Source: Silurus meridionalis
Taxonomy: Eukaryota; Chordata; Actinopteri; Siluriformes; Siluridae
Length of the DNA stretch: 64,000 bases
Direction of reading: 5' to 3'
Assembly: GCF_014805685.1 (NCBI RefSeq)
Contig: NC_060887.1
Coordinates: 29,853,963 to 29,917,962 of the forward strand
Shown here: positions 34,486 through 46,551 of the stretch, piece after piece
How the letters are laid out: every line of letters begins with the position of its first letter
Numbering within the stretch: the first letter of the stretch is position 1
Notes under the pieces: model-generated
Databases searched by the model: none
What the model was told of the DNA's origin: nothing
The model's input: the letters and a program-made list of their open reading frames with translations, nothing else
Translations under genes and position numbers: made by a program

Positions 34486-34744
34486 TATTAAAAGTGTGAT
34501 CACAAGGCTGCATGAAATGTTAAGAACTGTGAAAGTGTTTTTTTCCCTTGAAACTCATTTATATGACATGCACTATCAAACCAATGACAGATCTTTTTTC
34601 TTTTTTATATTCATTGCCCAGGTGTCAAACAGCTGTCAGCACAGCCATTGTTAACCAGAGGGAAAACCTTTTGTTCATTATTGTTTGTGCCTAAACAATT
34701 TTATAATAGCATTTATGTCATTGGGCAGAGCAACTCACCTTATT

Positions 34745-34880
34745 TATAAAACTAAGCAGTTAAGAGTTAAGGGACTTGCGTTATGGACCCAAAAGTGGAA
34801 ACTTGGTGGTGCTGAGATCTGAACGTATGAGCTTCCAAGCCAAACTCCAAAACGATTACCACTGAGCTATAATTTCCAGT
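34745..34880 (-). mobile_element. tRNA-derived SINE head (minus strand)
   Basis: The reverse complement reads attatagctcagtggtaatc (A box) and acgttcagatctcagcacc (B-box position), then ccaccaagtttccactttt. The layout matches the other SINE heads here. The tail is not clear. Confidence 0.6.
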
Positions 34881-35083
34881 TTGTAGCACATGAAAAGGCT
34901 CAAAGGGGATGATTACTTTAAAAATGCTAAACTCCTGACAAGTGTTTTATCATAAAATATATTATAGATATTTACATCTAACATGTTATTCTGCATAATA
35001 GAAAAGCTTCTAAACATGCTACTTAAAAATAACTGATTTATAGTGATACTTTATAGGAGTTTAATAATTTTACACACTGGATA

Positions 35084-35132
<49 letters not shown>
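35084..35132. repeat. (AAT)n microsatellite
   Basis: Pure AAT units over about 45 bp. A complementary (ATT)n run lies 120 bp downstream at 35250-35280, so the two can pair. Confidence 0.95.
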
Positions 35133-35134
<2 letters not shown>

Positions 35135-35249
35135 TACAACAATGCCTTTTTTACTAATTAAGCATTAATTGATAAAGTGGAAGACCTTCTATTCATCATA
35201 ATCAATTATAATTGTTATATAGTTTCAGATATATTTATTAATTACATTC

Positions 35250-35280
35250 AATTATTATTATTATTATTATTATTATTATC
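35250..35280. repeat. (ATT)n microsatellite
   Basis: About ten ATT units. Confidence 0.93.
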
Positions 35281-35660
35281 CTTTTTTATTTAATTAAAAA
35301 AATTTTGTTGAGTGAATTGGTTGAGGCAAAGAGATTAAATGATGTAATGGGTCATTAGTGTCCAGAATAATGCAGTCAAACCCTTGGGTTAAACCTTCAA
35401 TGTTTAAATGGCTTTCTCACATGATAACAAGAAAACTTATTTTCAGCAGGTAATTATCAAGCTGTACATAAATCAGACGTGCTGGCAGAGAGTGGAAAAG
35501 CTCCCAAAGACTGCAACTGAGAATAGCACCATGAAGCTAACATAAAAAAAAAATAGAGCACCTTAATAATGTGCAAAAAAATATTTTGTTGAAAAACTGT
35601 CCAGTGTCCAGCTAACATTCATAATCCTTTTGGTAAAATACCACAAACACATACACACAC
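35281..35660. other. unassigned AT-rich sequence
   Basis: No feature supported. Confidence 0.45.
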
Positions 35661-35665
35661 ACGTG

Positions 35666-35702
<37 letters not shown>
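35661..35702. repeat. (CA)n microsatellite
   Basis: CA repeat with one interruption (cacgtgaacaca) at its left part. Confidence 0.95.
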
Positions 35703-35705
<3 letters not shown>

Positions 35706-35871
35706 AAATGTGGGATTAAAATTGCGTGGAGAAGAAGTGCGTGGGTGGAGGACGGATTTGATTTTAATTCATTATGGATATATCCAGTAAATCCTGTCTT
35801 TTCATTCCCTGGTAAATACAAGACCTTTAAATTGCAGGGTAAAGGGTCAAATGAGCAAATCAAAACTTTTA

Positions 35872-35890
35872 CTTGAGTAAAAGTACACAG
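35872..35890. repeat. target-site duplication, left, of RTE copy B
   Basis: cttgagtaaaagtacacag, repeated exactly at 37579-37597. The 19-bp length is typical of LINE insertion. Confidence 0.93.
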
Positions 35891-37578
35891 CCATTATGGT
35901 TGCACAATCCAGTGCATTCTTAGTGCCGGTCCCAAGCCTGAATAAATAGGGAGGGTTGCGTTAGGAAGGGCATCCAGCGTAAAACATGTGCCAAATCAAA
36001 TATGTGGATCAGGAACAGAATTTCATACCGGATCGGTCGAGGCCCAGGTTACCAACGATCGCTACAGGTATTGTCGATCGCTACCAGTACCCCAACAGGG
36101 TACTGGTGGAAATTGGGCTACTGTTGGAGGAAGGAGAAAAAGGAAAGGAGGAAGATGTCCACAGAGACAACAGGAAAAAGAGAAGTGTAGGACAGTGGAG
36201 GTTTGAGTTGGTACATTAAATGTTGGTACTATGACGGGTAAAGGGAGAGAGTTAGCTGATATAATGGAGAGGATAAAGGTAGATATGTTGTGTGTTCAGG
36301 AGACCAAGCGGAAAGGGAGTAAGGCCAGGACCATTGGAGGAGGGTTAAACTGTTCTATGATGGGTTGGCTGGAAAAGAGAAATAGTGTATGGGTGATCCT
36401 GAAGGAAGGGTACAGTAAGAGTGTAGTAAGAGAGCTACAAATGTGAAGCTGGAAGTTGAAGGGGTGATGATTAATGTCATCAGTGCTTATGCTCCACAAG
36501 TGGGTTGTGAGATGGAGGAGAAAAAAAATTCTGAAGTGAGTTGGATGGAGTGGTAGAAGGTGTACCTAGGAAGAGAGGAGTTGTGGTATTGTATGAGGAA
36601 GTCAGGTGTGTTAGAGAAGTATGTGAGGGTGGTGCAGGACATGTCTGAGGACAGTAAAGTGTACAGTAGGAACGACAGACTGGTTTAAGGTGAAGGTTGG
36701 ATTGCATCCAGGATCGGCTCTGAGCCCTTTCCTGTTTGCATTGGTGATGGACAGGTTGAGGGACGAGGTCAGACAGGAGTCTCCATGGACTATGATGTTT
36801 GTGGATGATATTGTTATTTGTGGTGAGAGTAGGGAGCAGGTTGAGAAGAGACTGGGGAAGTGGAGGTACATGCTGGAGAGAAGAGGAATGAAAGTCAGTA
36901 GGAGTAAGACAGAGTACATGTGTGTGAACGAGGGAGGGCAGTGGAGTGGTGCGGTTGCAGGGAGAAGAGGTGGAGAAGGTGGAGGAGTTCAGGTACCTGG
37001 GATCAAAAAATGCAAAGTAATGGAGAGTGTGTTAGAGAAGTGAAGAAAAGAGTGCAGGCAGGGTGGAGTGGGTGGAGAAGAGTGATAGCAGGAGTGATTT
37101 GTGATAGAAGAGTATCTGCAAGAGTAAAAGGGAAAGTTTATAGGACTGTGGTGAGACCTGCGATGTTGTATGGTTTAGAGACAGTGGCATTAAGTAAAAG
37201 ACAGGAGGTGGAGCTGGAGGTAGCAAAGCTGAAGATGTTGAGGTTTTCGTTGGGGGTGACGAGCATGGACAGGATTAGAAATAAGTTTATTAAAGGGACA
37301 GCGAATGTTTTGGAGACAAGGTGAGAGAGGCGTGATTGAGGTGGTTTGAACATGTGAAGAGGAGTGACATGGGGTATATCGGTAGAAGAATGCGGAGGAT
37401 GGAGCCACCAGGAAGGAGGAAAAGAGGAAGGCCAAGGAGGAGGTTTATGGATGTGGTGAGGGAAGACACGCAGGTGGTTGGGGTGAAAGAGGCAGATGTA
37501 CAGGACAGGTGGATAATGAAGAAGGATGATCCGCTGTGGCGACCACTAATGGGAGAAGCCAAAAGAAGAAGAAGAAGT
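35891..37578 (+). mobile_element. RTE-clade LINE, copy B (large internal deletion)
   Basis: Bounded by exact 19-bp target duplications. The 5' leader matches copies A and C (ccattatggttgcac, then gtgccggtcccaagcc). The 3' end reads ggcgaccactaatgggagaag followed by aagaagaagaag. Its 1.69 kb reflects the loss of about 1.4 kb between the endonuclease (after GVPRK) and the RT (at REELWYC). Confidence 0.92.
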
Positions 37579-37587
37579 CTTGAGTAA
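36231..37587 (+). pseudogene. RTE fused endonuclease/RT remnant, copy B
   Basis: MTGKGRELADIMERIKVDML and VQETKRKG begin the endonuclease. The frame breaks near VVRELQM (36446), and the ISAYAPQVG block follows in another frame. A deletion then joins it directly to REELWYCMRKSG of the RT, so the endonuclease Asp/Asn/His residues and the RT fingers with the first catalytic Asp are missing. Downstream, LHPGSALSPFLF, MMFVDDIVICGES (intact FVDD) and the RT C-terminus remain, with frameshifts near 36930 and 37000. The C-terminal domain ends GRRKRGRPRRRFMD before 37587. Confidence 0.87.
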
Positions 37588-37597
37588 AAGTACACAG
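37579..37597. repeat. target-site duplication, right, of RTE copy B
   Basis: cttgagtaaaagtacacag, identical to 35872-35890. Confidence 0.93.
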
Positions 37598-38235
37598 ATA
37601 TTTGCCTTCAAATGTACTTAAGTATCAAAAGTACTATGATTTATTATGGCTAGAATGTTCCAATTATCATTTTTGTTATTATCAGTTATCTGTTTATTAT
37701 AAGACTCTTACTTAATTAACTGTTTATGTGAAAAGACTCTCAGCGCTCCGATCTATTAACAGAATGATATTAATGAGTCAAACACTGATTGGTATCTATT
37801 AAAATGATCATGAGCCCAAAACTTTCTTTTCAACTACAGTACTTAAAAAAAAAAATGTATGCAAATAAGTTCACAGGTGTTGTGGCAGGTTCAAGTCAGA
37901 ATTTTCTTCTATCATTTATTCCTCTCAAATTGTTCTGCTGCTGTTGCTGAACTGTATATTGGTAATAAACAAGCGGCAATCAAAACGAGTTCTGAACAGA
38001 GTGTGCGCTCGACCCTGATTGGTGGATTGCTGTGTGTTTGACCAGTTAAGTTTTTATCCAGTCATAAATAAAAAGGAACGACTGATACTAAATGTATTTG
38101 AGTAAAAAGTACGATATTAGACTTTGAAATGTAGTGATGTTAAAGTTAACGTCTCCCCGAATGACAATACTTCAGTAAAATACAGATACATGAAAAACTT
38201 ACTTAAGTACAGTAACAAACCAAAAGACATCCTAT
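37598..38235. mobile_element. AAGTAC-rich repeat interrupted by RTE copy B (possible non-autonomous DNA element)
   Basis: Sequence after copy B continues the pre-insertion text: aagtacttaagtatcaaaag-like segments at 37614-37634, ttgagtaaaaagtacgat at about 38099-38116, and acttacttaagtacagtaac near 38200. Fish genomes contain non-autonomous elements ending in stretches like acttgagtaaaagtac, often classed as hAT. Together with the short left part before 35872 this looks like one such element split by the LINE. Ends and class are uncertain. Confidence 0.4.
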
Positions 38236-38926
38236 ACAATTGTGTGCCTTTTGTACTTTTGCCCATTAAGTGTATATATAAAGGGTCAAACCAGAATTAC
38301 TTGAAGATTCCATTTTTTATTTGTGTAGGTTGATGCACTGGTCTATAGGAAAGACAAATCTTCTCATGTTATTGGGAATGACAACGGATTGTGAATTTAT
38401 TAACATGAAATATGGAACTGGGATTCAAACATGAATACTTAAGCAGAAAAGCCAAGCAAATAGGATTTCTCTCCTGCATTTGTGCCACATATTTTATAAC
38501 ACACACACATACACACAAGCCCTACGCACACTAAGATGATATAGAGTATGATGTACTGGCCTATAAGCAACTGGGTGACAAATAATCCTAGGATTGCATT
38601 AAAGCTTAGTAGCGATGACTGTGGATTTGTGAGGTTGTAAACATGGATCTGAATGTTCTGGTTCAAGTTAGAGTTCATGTTATTGATGATGTCTTCATCA
38701 AAGTGATAAAAAACAGGGGTAAAGAGAAATAGCTCAATAAAGTGGGGTTCTCCTTCTACAGGAAAGAATTGAATCCAGTGCCAGATCATAAAAGTATATC
38801 ATTCAGCCAGAGACCTGAAACATGTGGAGATGTGTGTGGTGTAAAGGTGTGCATCTGGGATGAAATCCTATAGGACACAAAATGTTGTGGGAGTTAATTT
38901 GTCAGATATAAATCATAAAGATAGAG

Positions 38927-38931
<5 letters not shown>
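38236..38931. other. unassigned sequence
   Basis: No feature supported. The minus-strand frame 38439-38789 (116 codons) has hydrophobic stretches but no similarity I recognise and no splice context. Confidence 0.4.

Positions 38932-39007
<76 letters not shown>
38932..39007. repeat. (GA)n microsatellite
   Basis: About 70 bp of pure GA after gatagagagatagat. Confidence 0.97.
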
Positions 39008-39009
<2 letters not shown>

Positions 39010-39205
39010 TTTTTATCACTTATTAATTTTTTAATTCTGACCTTTAATACTGAGTTCACCATTTCAGTTCTCTATATTCAGTCAAATCTAATTAAAGTTT
39101 TACTTTATGGGGGCCAAATATGTGAGAGAAGCAGCCTGAAAAAGAATTTAGGATCTGTCTACTTAAATAAATCAAAGGATTTGTAAATTGCTAGTCTTCA
39201 CTATT

Positions 39206-39220
39206 CCACTAGAGGGCACT
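39206..39220 (+). promoter_or_regulatory. CTCF-like motif 1
   Basis: ccactagagggcact matches the vertebrate CTCF core (CCASYAGRKGGCRS) at every core position as I recall it. Motif match only. Confidence 0.5.
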
Positions 39221-39798
39221 ACAGCGAGGAACAAACACAGCTATTAGCTCGGATATTAAGTATTTGGTTTGAATCTGCAATTACCTTTTTAATAAGGTAA
39301 TAATCTGCAGTCTGTTTTTGTATATTGCTGGTTTTATATGCTCGATCCAATTTGTGCAGTTAGAATGTACCTTTAAAATAAATATCAATAAACTTACCAT
39401 GCTTAATTGTCTCTCAAACCTCTATTAATTTAGATGTTATAGTCGTTTATGTTTTTATAATAAAATTGTTTCATTTATTTGTTAAAGTCGAATGTAAAAT
39501 AACCAGTACAAATATGAACTGTTTATATAATATATAATATACAAATATCACCTGTTTATAGTTAAAAATTATAATTATACAATTATAATTACCCCAAAAT
39601 AAATACTATTTTGATTTAGATAATATAAATAATATTTAACTTTGTTTTACTGCAATATACATTACTTTTTGTTTGATTTACTTGTAAAGAAAGGGGGGAA
39701 AGGGGTTTTACATTAGTTTAATACCGCATCAAAAGCTCATCTCTAAGGCTGGGCATATTGGCAAAGTACGTCGCAGCAAAAGTGTAATGAGATGATAT
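39221..39798. other. unassigned AT-rich sequence between CTCF-like motifs
   Basis: No other feature supported. Confidence 0.45.
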
Positions 39799-39813
39799 GC
39801 TGCCATCTAGTGG
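39799..39813 (-). promoter_or_regulatory. CTCF-like motif 2 (opposite orientation)
   Basis: The minus strand reads ccactagatggcagc, a full match to the recalled CTCF core and the strongest of the three. Such sites can also be carried by transposons. Confidence 0.5.
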
Positions 39814-40601
39814 AAGAAAAGAGTAAGCGTACAAGCTAGTGGTTAAGGAGTAAAGATACCCATGCATGAGGGAAAAAGGTCATACAAAATATGAACATAA
39901 CTATATTAAAATATGTACAATATAAAAAAAAGAGATGGCTCATGGCATCTAAATGTAGGTTCTAAAAATAGTTTTTACCAAGGTGAGCTCTGCAAAAGTT
40001 CATTTACACCAAAATAATGTATTTCTATTTTTATTTATATGCGTTTCTATTTCGAGAAAAACTGAGGTACTATTTTATGCCAAAACATATTTTTCCCACA
40101 AAATCCTTGCCATGTCCTGAACTCTGATGATGCCATGGTAAACAAAAATATATAATTCTGAACACCATAATGAGACCTTTTATTACCACCATGCATCACA
40201 CTAATGTCCTCTCTATCACGTTTATAGACTATCTGACATATTTGGATAACATTTCTGCCATGGTGACATTTTTGAAGGTAACTAAGATTACTCATGACTG
40301 TAAAAACGTGCCCTAGCCATGATGGATACTTTTGTAAAACATGTTTGAAGCACAAATATATGTTGTAACAGGAGTGATGATGGGCTGGAAAAGAAGACCT
40401 ATGGTCTGTGGACTTAAATATTTGTACAGGTTATTTACAAGGCATTTGCAGTCATGTAAACACACTGGATATCAACTAGAAAAACAAGGAGCATGTAATA
40501 TATCAAAGAAGGAGACAACCAACTACAGCAAAAGGGGACAACAAATATGGTGTTATTTTATAGCTTAAGAAATTTGATACAGCAAACAAGCAAACCCTCT
40601 A
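39814..40601. other. unassigned sequence
   Basis: A minus-strand 102-codon frame (40047-40355) is unrecognised. No feature supported. Confidence 0.4.
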
Positions 40602-40616
40602 CCACTAGAGGGCATA
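40602..40616 (+). promoter_or_regulatory. CTCF-like motif 3
   Basis: ccactagagggcata, identical to motif 1 over 13 bases. The last consensus base does not fit. Confidence 0.45.
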
Positions 40617-41224
40617 ACCGGGCTTTTATTTATTTACCTCTCTTCTGTTAGCACACTGTACATTGAATAGATAAAATAAGAGCTAATTAATTTAAATTTC
40701 TGGTGGCAGTAATACTATGTACCACAAAAAAAATTTAAGTTCAAGTTGAAACATATACCTGTCTCGAAGCAAACATTGCCAGTACCCTGCACAGTAATCT
40801 GTGCAATGTCAGTGCAAACCATAACACTGCTCAAGAGCTCCACTGGATCAAGCACTTGTTGTTGCCAAGTAGAAACCACAAGGTAGTTCTCACTTTGCAT
40901 AACGTCTACACACTTGAGAAGGCAAAAGCATGTATACTGTATACTTACTCTAAGACTAATACTGTATTTTCTCAAAATGTTTTTTTCCACAACAAATTGG
41001 ACAGCTGTTTAAAATGGAAATAAAAACAAAATGAAATGATTTACACATCTTATTTTTCATGCGCAGAACATACAACAGATTTGAAATGGTAAAACTTAGG
41101 AAATATACCTTTTTAGGGAAAATATCATTTTAAATTTAATGTCTGCAACAGGTCTCAAACAAATTGGGACGGGGCAAAAAAAGGCTGCAAAAGTAAGTGT
41201 TACTAAAAAGAAATAGCTGAAGGA
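40617..41224. other. unassigned sequence
   Basis: No feature supported. Confidence 0.45.
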
Positions 41225-41411
41225 AAATGTTAACTGAATGGAAGGTTGGGGGTTCAAGCCCAGGTATCGCCAAGCTGCCACTCTTAGGCCCTTGATCAAG
41301 CCCCTTAACCCTCTGATCTCTAGGCGGGCACTGTATCATGGCTAACCCCAGCTTCGAAGATAATAACCCCAGCTGTGAAGAGAATAATTTCACTGTGATG
41401 GAATGTATATG
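41225..41411 (+). mobile_element. tRNA-derived SINE, A box eroded
   Basis: ggttgggggttcaagccc (B box) is followed by gccaagctgccactcttagg, cttgatcaagccccttaacc and gaataatttcactgtgatgg before an A-rich tail at 41412-41422. These blocks align in order with the SINE at 44972-45185. The A-box region is too degraded to identify. Confidence 0.75.
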
Positions 41412-42957
41412 TAAAAAAAAAAGACTATTCTATTTTGCAGCTAATTCCTTTTACTGGCAACAGGTCAATTACATGATTAGATAAACACAAAGAGTATCTT
41501 AGAGAAGCAGAGTCTCTCAGAGGTAAAAAAAATGGGCAGAGGTTCACCAATCTAAAAAACTGCATCTACAAATTGTAAAACAGAATAATTTAGAATGATG
41601 TTCCTTAACATGAAATTCTGAAGAGTTTGATATCTCTTCATCTAAAGCACACTTAATCATTAAAAGTTTCAAAGAATCTGGATAAATTACTATGTACTAA
41701 GAGCAAGGACAAAAATCAATATTGAATGTTCGTGATCTTCGGGCCCTCGGGTGAAACTGCATTAAAAACAGACATGATGTAATGGAAATCATTGTATTGG
41801 CTAAGAAACACCTCCAAAAAAACACTGTCTGTGAACACAGTTTGTCGTGCTATACACAAATACATGGGAGAAGAATCTATGTTTGAACATAATCTGCCTT
41901 TTCTGAGCCACAACTCATTTCAAATGGACTGGGGCAAAGTGGAAAACTGTTCTGTGGTCAGGCAAATTGAAATGTTTTATTCCTTTCGGAAACCATGGAC
42001 ATCCTAAAACCTAAAGAGGAAAGGGACTATATGATCAGCTCTTGTTATCAGCGCTCAGTATTAATGTTTATGTCTCTGATAGTATTGGGTGCATTAGCGC
42101 TTTTAAGTGCCTATTATATTAGCATGGCTTTGTAGTAGAAGAGTCCTGATGCTAAAATGGCCTGACTGCGCTCAGACCTTTTAACAATTAAAACCAATTG
42201 TGGCATCATGAAATAAAATATAAGACAAAGAAGTCCCAGGACTGTTGTGCAGCTAGAATCCAGTATGAGACAGAAATGGAACAAAACTCCTCTTCCAAAA
42301 CACCAACAAATGGTCTCCTCAGTTCCAGATGTATATTTACATGTTCCACATATAAAATTCTAAATAACCATTTTATTTTCATTTCCTTAGTTTGAACATT
42401 TGATTTTCATTTGGTTTTCTAAGATCTACTGAGAATAAAATATGAGCTTATGATATTTGTAAATCATTACATTCCATTTATTTCCATTTCCCAATTGTTT
42501 TTGGAATTGGGGTTGTGGTTTTCTGTATCATAAGATTACACTAAACCAAATATAAGATCATTAAACCAATTTCTGGACAATATTGCTCAGTCTGAAGTCT
42601 GAAATCAATACTTGAAATAGGTTTAATAATCCTATATTTGGTTTATTAGAATATTTTAAAAGAAAATGCTTGATAAATAGGACAATATTCAAAACATGTA
42701 ATGATTTCACATTGACACAACACAGGCAGTCACTTTAATTTGTGAAAATTGGTAGGATGAGAGACATAGTGGAAGGTGGCAGTACTAGTGTACTTAATAT
42801 GTATCTCTTTAAGGTCATGTCACAAATCCCCCCAGCCCCAATCAGTGTGGGACAAAGCTGGAAAGGTAAAATGTTTGTGTTCATGTTTTGGCTCTGTTTT
42901 TACTAAATAGATTATTATTTTTATCATTCTTTGTCTTTTTCTCATTAATTAATCATG
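41412..42957. other. unassigned sequence
   Basis: AT-rich. An inverted pair, taaaccaaatataagatc (42543-42560) and cctatatttggtttatta (42632-42649), can fold back and may be the ends of a decayed short element. Some text near 41790-42000 (ggctaagaaacacc, tttcaaatggactggg) recalls a transposon coding region but I cannot confirm it. Confidence 0.4.
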
Positions 42958-44269
42958 TACAGTGCACCCAGAAATTATTCACAGCACTTCACTTTTTCCA
43001 CATTTTGTTATGTTACAGTCTTATTCCAAAAATTTATTGAATTCATTGTTTTACTCAAATTTTACTCATTCTACAAACAATACCCCATAATGACAATGTG
43101 AAGGAAGTTTGTTTGAAATCTATGCAAATGTATTACAAATAAAAAACAAAAATGTGCATAAGTATTCAAAGCCTTTGCCATGACACTCAAAATTGAGCTC
43201 AGGTGCATCCTGTTGTGATCATCCTTAAGGTGTTCTACAACTTGTATGGAGTCCACCTGTGGTAAATTCAGTTGATTGGACATGATTTGGAAAGACACAC
43301 ACCTGTCTATATACGGTCCCATAGTTAACACTGCATGTCAGAGAACAAACCTTCTCTGTAGGGAAAGGAGTACCTTCAAGAAGAACAACCATCTCTGCAG
43401 CACTCCACCAATCAGGCATGTATGATAGTGTGGCCAGATGGAAGCCACTCCTCAGTAAAAGGCACATGACAGTCCACCTGGAGTTTGCCAAAAGGCACCT
43501 GAAGGTCTCTCAGACTATGAAAAACAAAGATTATCGTCATGTCTGTAGGAAACAAGGCAACACTTATCACCTGGTCAATACCATCCCTACAGTGAAGCAT
43601 GGTGGTTGCAGCATCACGCTGTTGGGAGGCTTTTCAGTGGCAGGAACTGGAAGACCAGTCCTGATCTAGAAAAAAGATAAATGCAGCAGCGTACAGAGAC
43701 ATCCTTGATGAAAACCTGCTTCAGAGTGCTCTGGACCACAGACTGGGGTGACGGTTCATCTTTCAACAGGACAATGACCCTAAGCATACAGCCAAGATAA
43801 CAAAGGAGTGGCTACAGGACGACTCTGTGAATGTCCTTGAGTGGCCCAGCCAGAGCCCAGACTTGAACACAATTGATCATCTCTGGAGAGATCTAAAAAT
43901 TGCTGTGCACTGACGCATCCTATCCAACCTGGTGGAGCTTGAGAGGTTCTGCAAAGAAGAATGGGAGAAACTGCCCAGAAATAGGTGTGCCAAGCATGTA
44001 GCATCAAACTCAAAAAGGCTTAAGGCTGTAATTAAGGCCAAAGGTGCATTAACAAAAAATTGAGCAAAGGCTGCAAATACTTATGTAAATTTTTATTTTT
44101 TAATACATTTTCAAAGATTTCAAACACAATTCTTTCCCCTTGTCATTATGGGGTATTGTTTGTAGAATTTTGGTGAAAATAATGAATTTAATCCATTTTG
44201 AAATTAGACTGTAACATACCAAAATGTGGAAAAAGTAAAGTGCTGTGAATACTTTTCGGATGTACTGAA
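42958..44269 (+). mobile_element. Tc1-like transposon, decayed
   Basis: The left end after TA is cagtgcacccagaaattat, then acttcactttttccacattt. The right end in reverse is cagtacatccgaaaagtatt, then actttactttttccacattt. The inverted repeats extend past ttatgttacagtc. The right-hand flanking TA has changed. The body holds a broken transposase. At 1.3 kb it is shorter than the related full elements I recall (about 1.6 kb), so there are internal deletions as well as stops. Confidence 0.9.
43340..44060 (+). pseudogene. Tc1 transposase pseudogene
   Basis: Pieces in several frames. RWKPLLSKRHMTVHLEFAKR leads toward the first catalytic Asp, but the stretch after SQTMKN that should contain it (W-SDET-type) is deleted. 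TVKHGGCSITLLGGFSVAGT is the mid-domain with a frameshift and a stop after RPVLI. Then come [20 protein letters not shown] and [20 protein letters not shown], the C-terminal catalytic region (the P-SPDLN block; its expected NPIEH Glu reads as TIDH, Asp). A stop follows at KIAVH. The N-terminal DNA-binding region is largely missing. Transposase would excise and reinsert the element at TA; this copy cannot. Confidence 0.88.
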
Positions 44270-44971
44270 TTTGTATAGATGAAGACTTGAACTGTGCATT
44301 CTTTTGTCATGTTCATTCTAGTTTTGGTCCTTCCTCTCAGTTTGGTGTAAATCAATAATTAACTTACCATCCTTCCTCAACTGTACAGGTAGTCTTTCTG
44401 TTTAAGGCTGGTGCAAAAACACCCCTAGTAAATTTAGTCCACTTTGTGTCTATGTTGTTGATGTTCCCAAGCAGTGCTTTTCAGTCAGGATCTACATATC
44501 TATTTAGATGACAAGCCCATATAGCAGAAATGGGTCAACATTGTGATGTAATAAATATGAATTTGACATCACTGTTAAAATCTGACAAAGATGGCAGTAA
44601 AGTAAAACAGGGTCTTTTTTGGAGGTGTTCCAGCTCCTGTGCATGGCCATTTCATCATTATAAACCAAGCGATGTGCATCCAAATTTGTGCATGTGTCAG
44701 TGCAAGAATGTGATAGAATGTCTCACACGGTTCCACAACCGTCATTACCTAGTGGTGAGACTTACGTCATAGAGCTGCCATGCTGAGAGTAACATGCTGT
44801 CCCATTTATATTTCAAGCAGCGGTCTGTCTCTAGTATAGTATTGCTAAACATTCTTGAAGGGAATCATTAACTGCCCCGAAATGCATACATCAACAAACA
44901 ATAAGAAGGACAAAAAGGCCCTGACTCCCACTTTGAGAACCTCAAAGCAAAGGATATTATATTATTGAAGT
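44270..44971. other. unassigned sequence
   Basis: An 80-codon frame (44530-44772) contains several Cys/His pairs (WRCSSSCAWPFHHYKP, NLCMCQCKNV), but I see no zinc-finger spacing or splice context. No feature supported. Confidence 0.4.
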
Positions 44972-45185
44972 AGTGGTTCAGTGGTTACAGTTCTGGGTTA
45001 CTTTCAAGCCCTGGTATTTCAAGCTGACACTCTTGGAGCCCCTTACCAGGGCCCTTAACCCTCTGTGCTCCAGGGTTGTCCAACATCGCTGACCCTGCTC
45101 TCTGACCCTGGCTTCCTTACATCGATGAAATATGCTAAGAAAGAATTTCGCTGGGCTGTAAAGTACATGTAACAAGTGAAAATAA
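44972..45185 (+). mobile_element. tRNA-derived SINE
   Basis: tagtggttcagtggttacag (A box), ttcaagccctgg (B-box position), then cacttaacc-type text (gcccttaaccctctgtgctcc), gaccctggcttccttac, and the tail gaaagaatttcgctgggctg followed by taaagtacatgtaac. A (TTTC)n tail follows at 45187-45205. The same family as the minus-strand copy at 5063-5306, and the most complete copy in the window. Confidence 0.8.
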
Positions 45186-45944
45186 TCTTTCTTTCTTTCT
45201 TTCTTCTTCCTTTTTCTTTTTTACGCAGCTAAGGTGTGCCAGAATATATTTTTTTTTTGCATAGGACATTATAGCAAAGTGGGAAATCTGACTGCAAATC
45301 TGACTTCACTAGCAAAATAGCTTTTGCAATTGCGCTCTGACTTTTTCACCTCTGTAAGGTGCTATGGGAAAAAGCTTAATTTTTAAAGTTAAATATACAA
45401 ATGTAGCTGGCTTTATATACTTTCTTGGGAAGCCAATTTAGCAACAAGAAGTTTTCTACAGAAAAAAAAGGCTAAAAGTCTACACTAGAATGTCCTCTGT
45501 GGTGGAAGAGAGAAGTTACCATGTGCCCACAGACAAGGCAAGAGGATGATAATTACACACACACACACACACACTGAGGCACACAGCCCTGTCACCTGCA
45601 CCACTTACAGTGATGTTGGTTAACTCCCAGTGGCTGTGTACAGATGGCAGTTTCAATGGACTCTCATTTATCATCATTCACAATCTAATCCAGTCAAATC
45701 AGTGCTGACCTTCCACTCGCACCGACACTGATTGTTTGTAATTTGTACTCTTTACACAACCAACATCCAGATAGAGAGCAGTAAAAGAGAGAACTGAAGA
45801 AGTTTCAAGAGTGCTGACACGATAAATGCTCATTTAATGTAAGTATAGATGTGAGTTCAGTCGGAAATCATGTTCACTCTAGGGCTTTCCTCCATCTCTC
45901 TATCCATTTGAACCTAAAATACACTGTAAAACACTATTTCTTTA

Positions 45945-45980
<36 letters not shown>

Positions 45981-46551
45981 CCCCTCTTGTTGTCAGAATG
46001 AAATGAGTGCATTTTAATCAAGGGCAGAGAGTGCATTAAGTAAGCCTATTTTAAAACGTCGAAATGCAGTGCACTAATTGGTCACGTTTTTTATTGACAG
46101 CAAATCCGGATGCCTGAATACTGATTCGATCTTTACAAGAGAATTACAAGGATCAAGAGTCTATCTCCTAGCTAATGTGGACACTCATTCGTTTCCACAC
46201 CTCCTCACATACAGTGCACTCCACCCTTGGTCAATATGAGCAAAGAAGGCTCATATTGAGGCATATAATTATTTTCTAGTTTAATAAAATAGTTTCTCAC
46301 AAGACAAAGCCGTTGTGAATCTTTCTAGATAACTGCTTTCTTATTATGGTGGTGTTCATATAGAACAATGATTTTACAGTATGAAATAGTCAATGCATTT
46401 TTGTGCATTTACAATGTTTTTTTTTTTAAGTATTTCATACTATGCTACCTGTTTTCTATTGTATTAATGCCAAATTTGGCATTTTCCTCATGCAAAATAA
46501 TGCATCATATAATTACGGTTAAGCAGGATATTTATTATTTATAGAACACAT
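45186..46551. other. unassigned sequence with short microsatellites
   Basis: (CTTT)n at 45187-45205, a short (CA)n at about 45556-45574, and (CT)n at 45949-45977. A short local inverted pair aagaaggctcatattgag against ctcaatatgagc-like text near 46230-46260 is weak. No gene supported. Confidence 0.5.

Noticed and set aside
38439..38789. 116-codon minus frame with hydrophobic stretches as a membrane protein
   Set aside because: AT-rich codons make hydrophobic residues common by chance; no family match, no splice or promoter context.
44530..44772. Cys/His-rich frame as a zinc finger
   Set aside because: Spacing does not fit a known zinc-finger pattern and there is no linker repetition.
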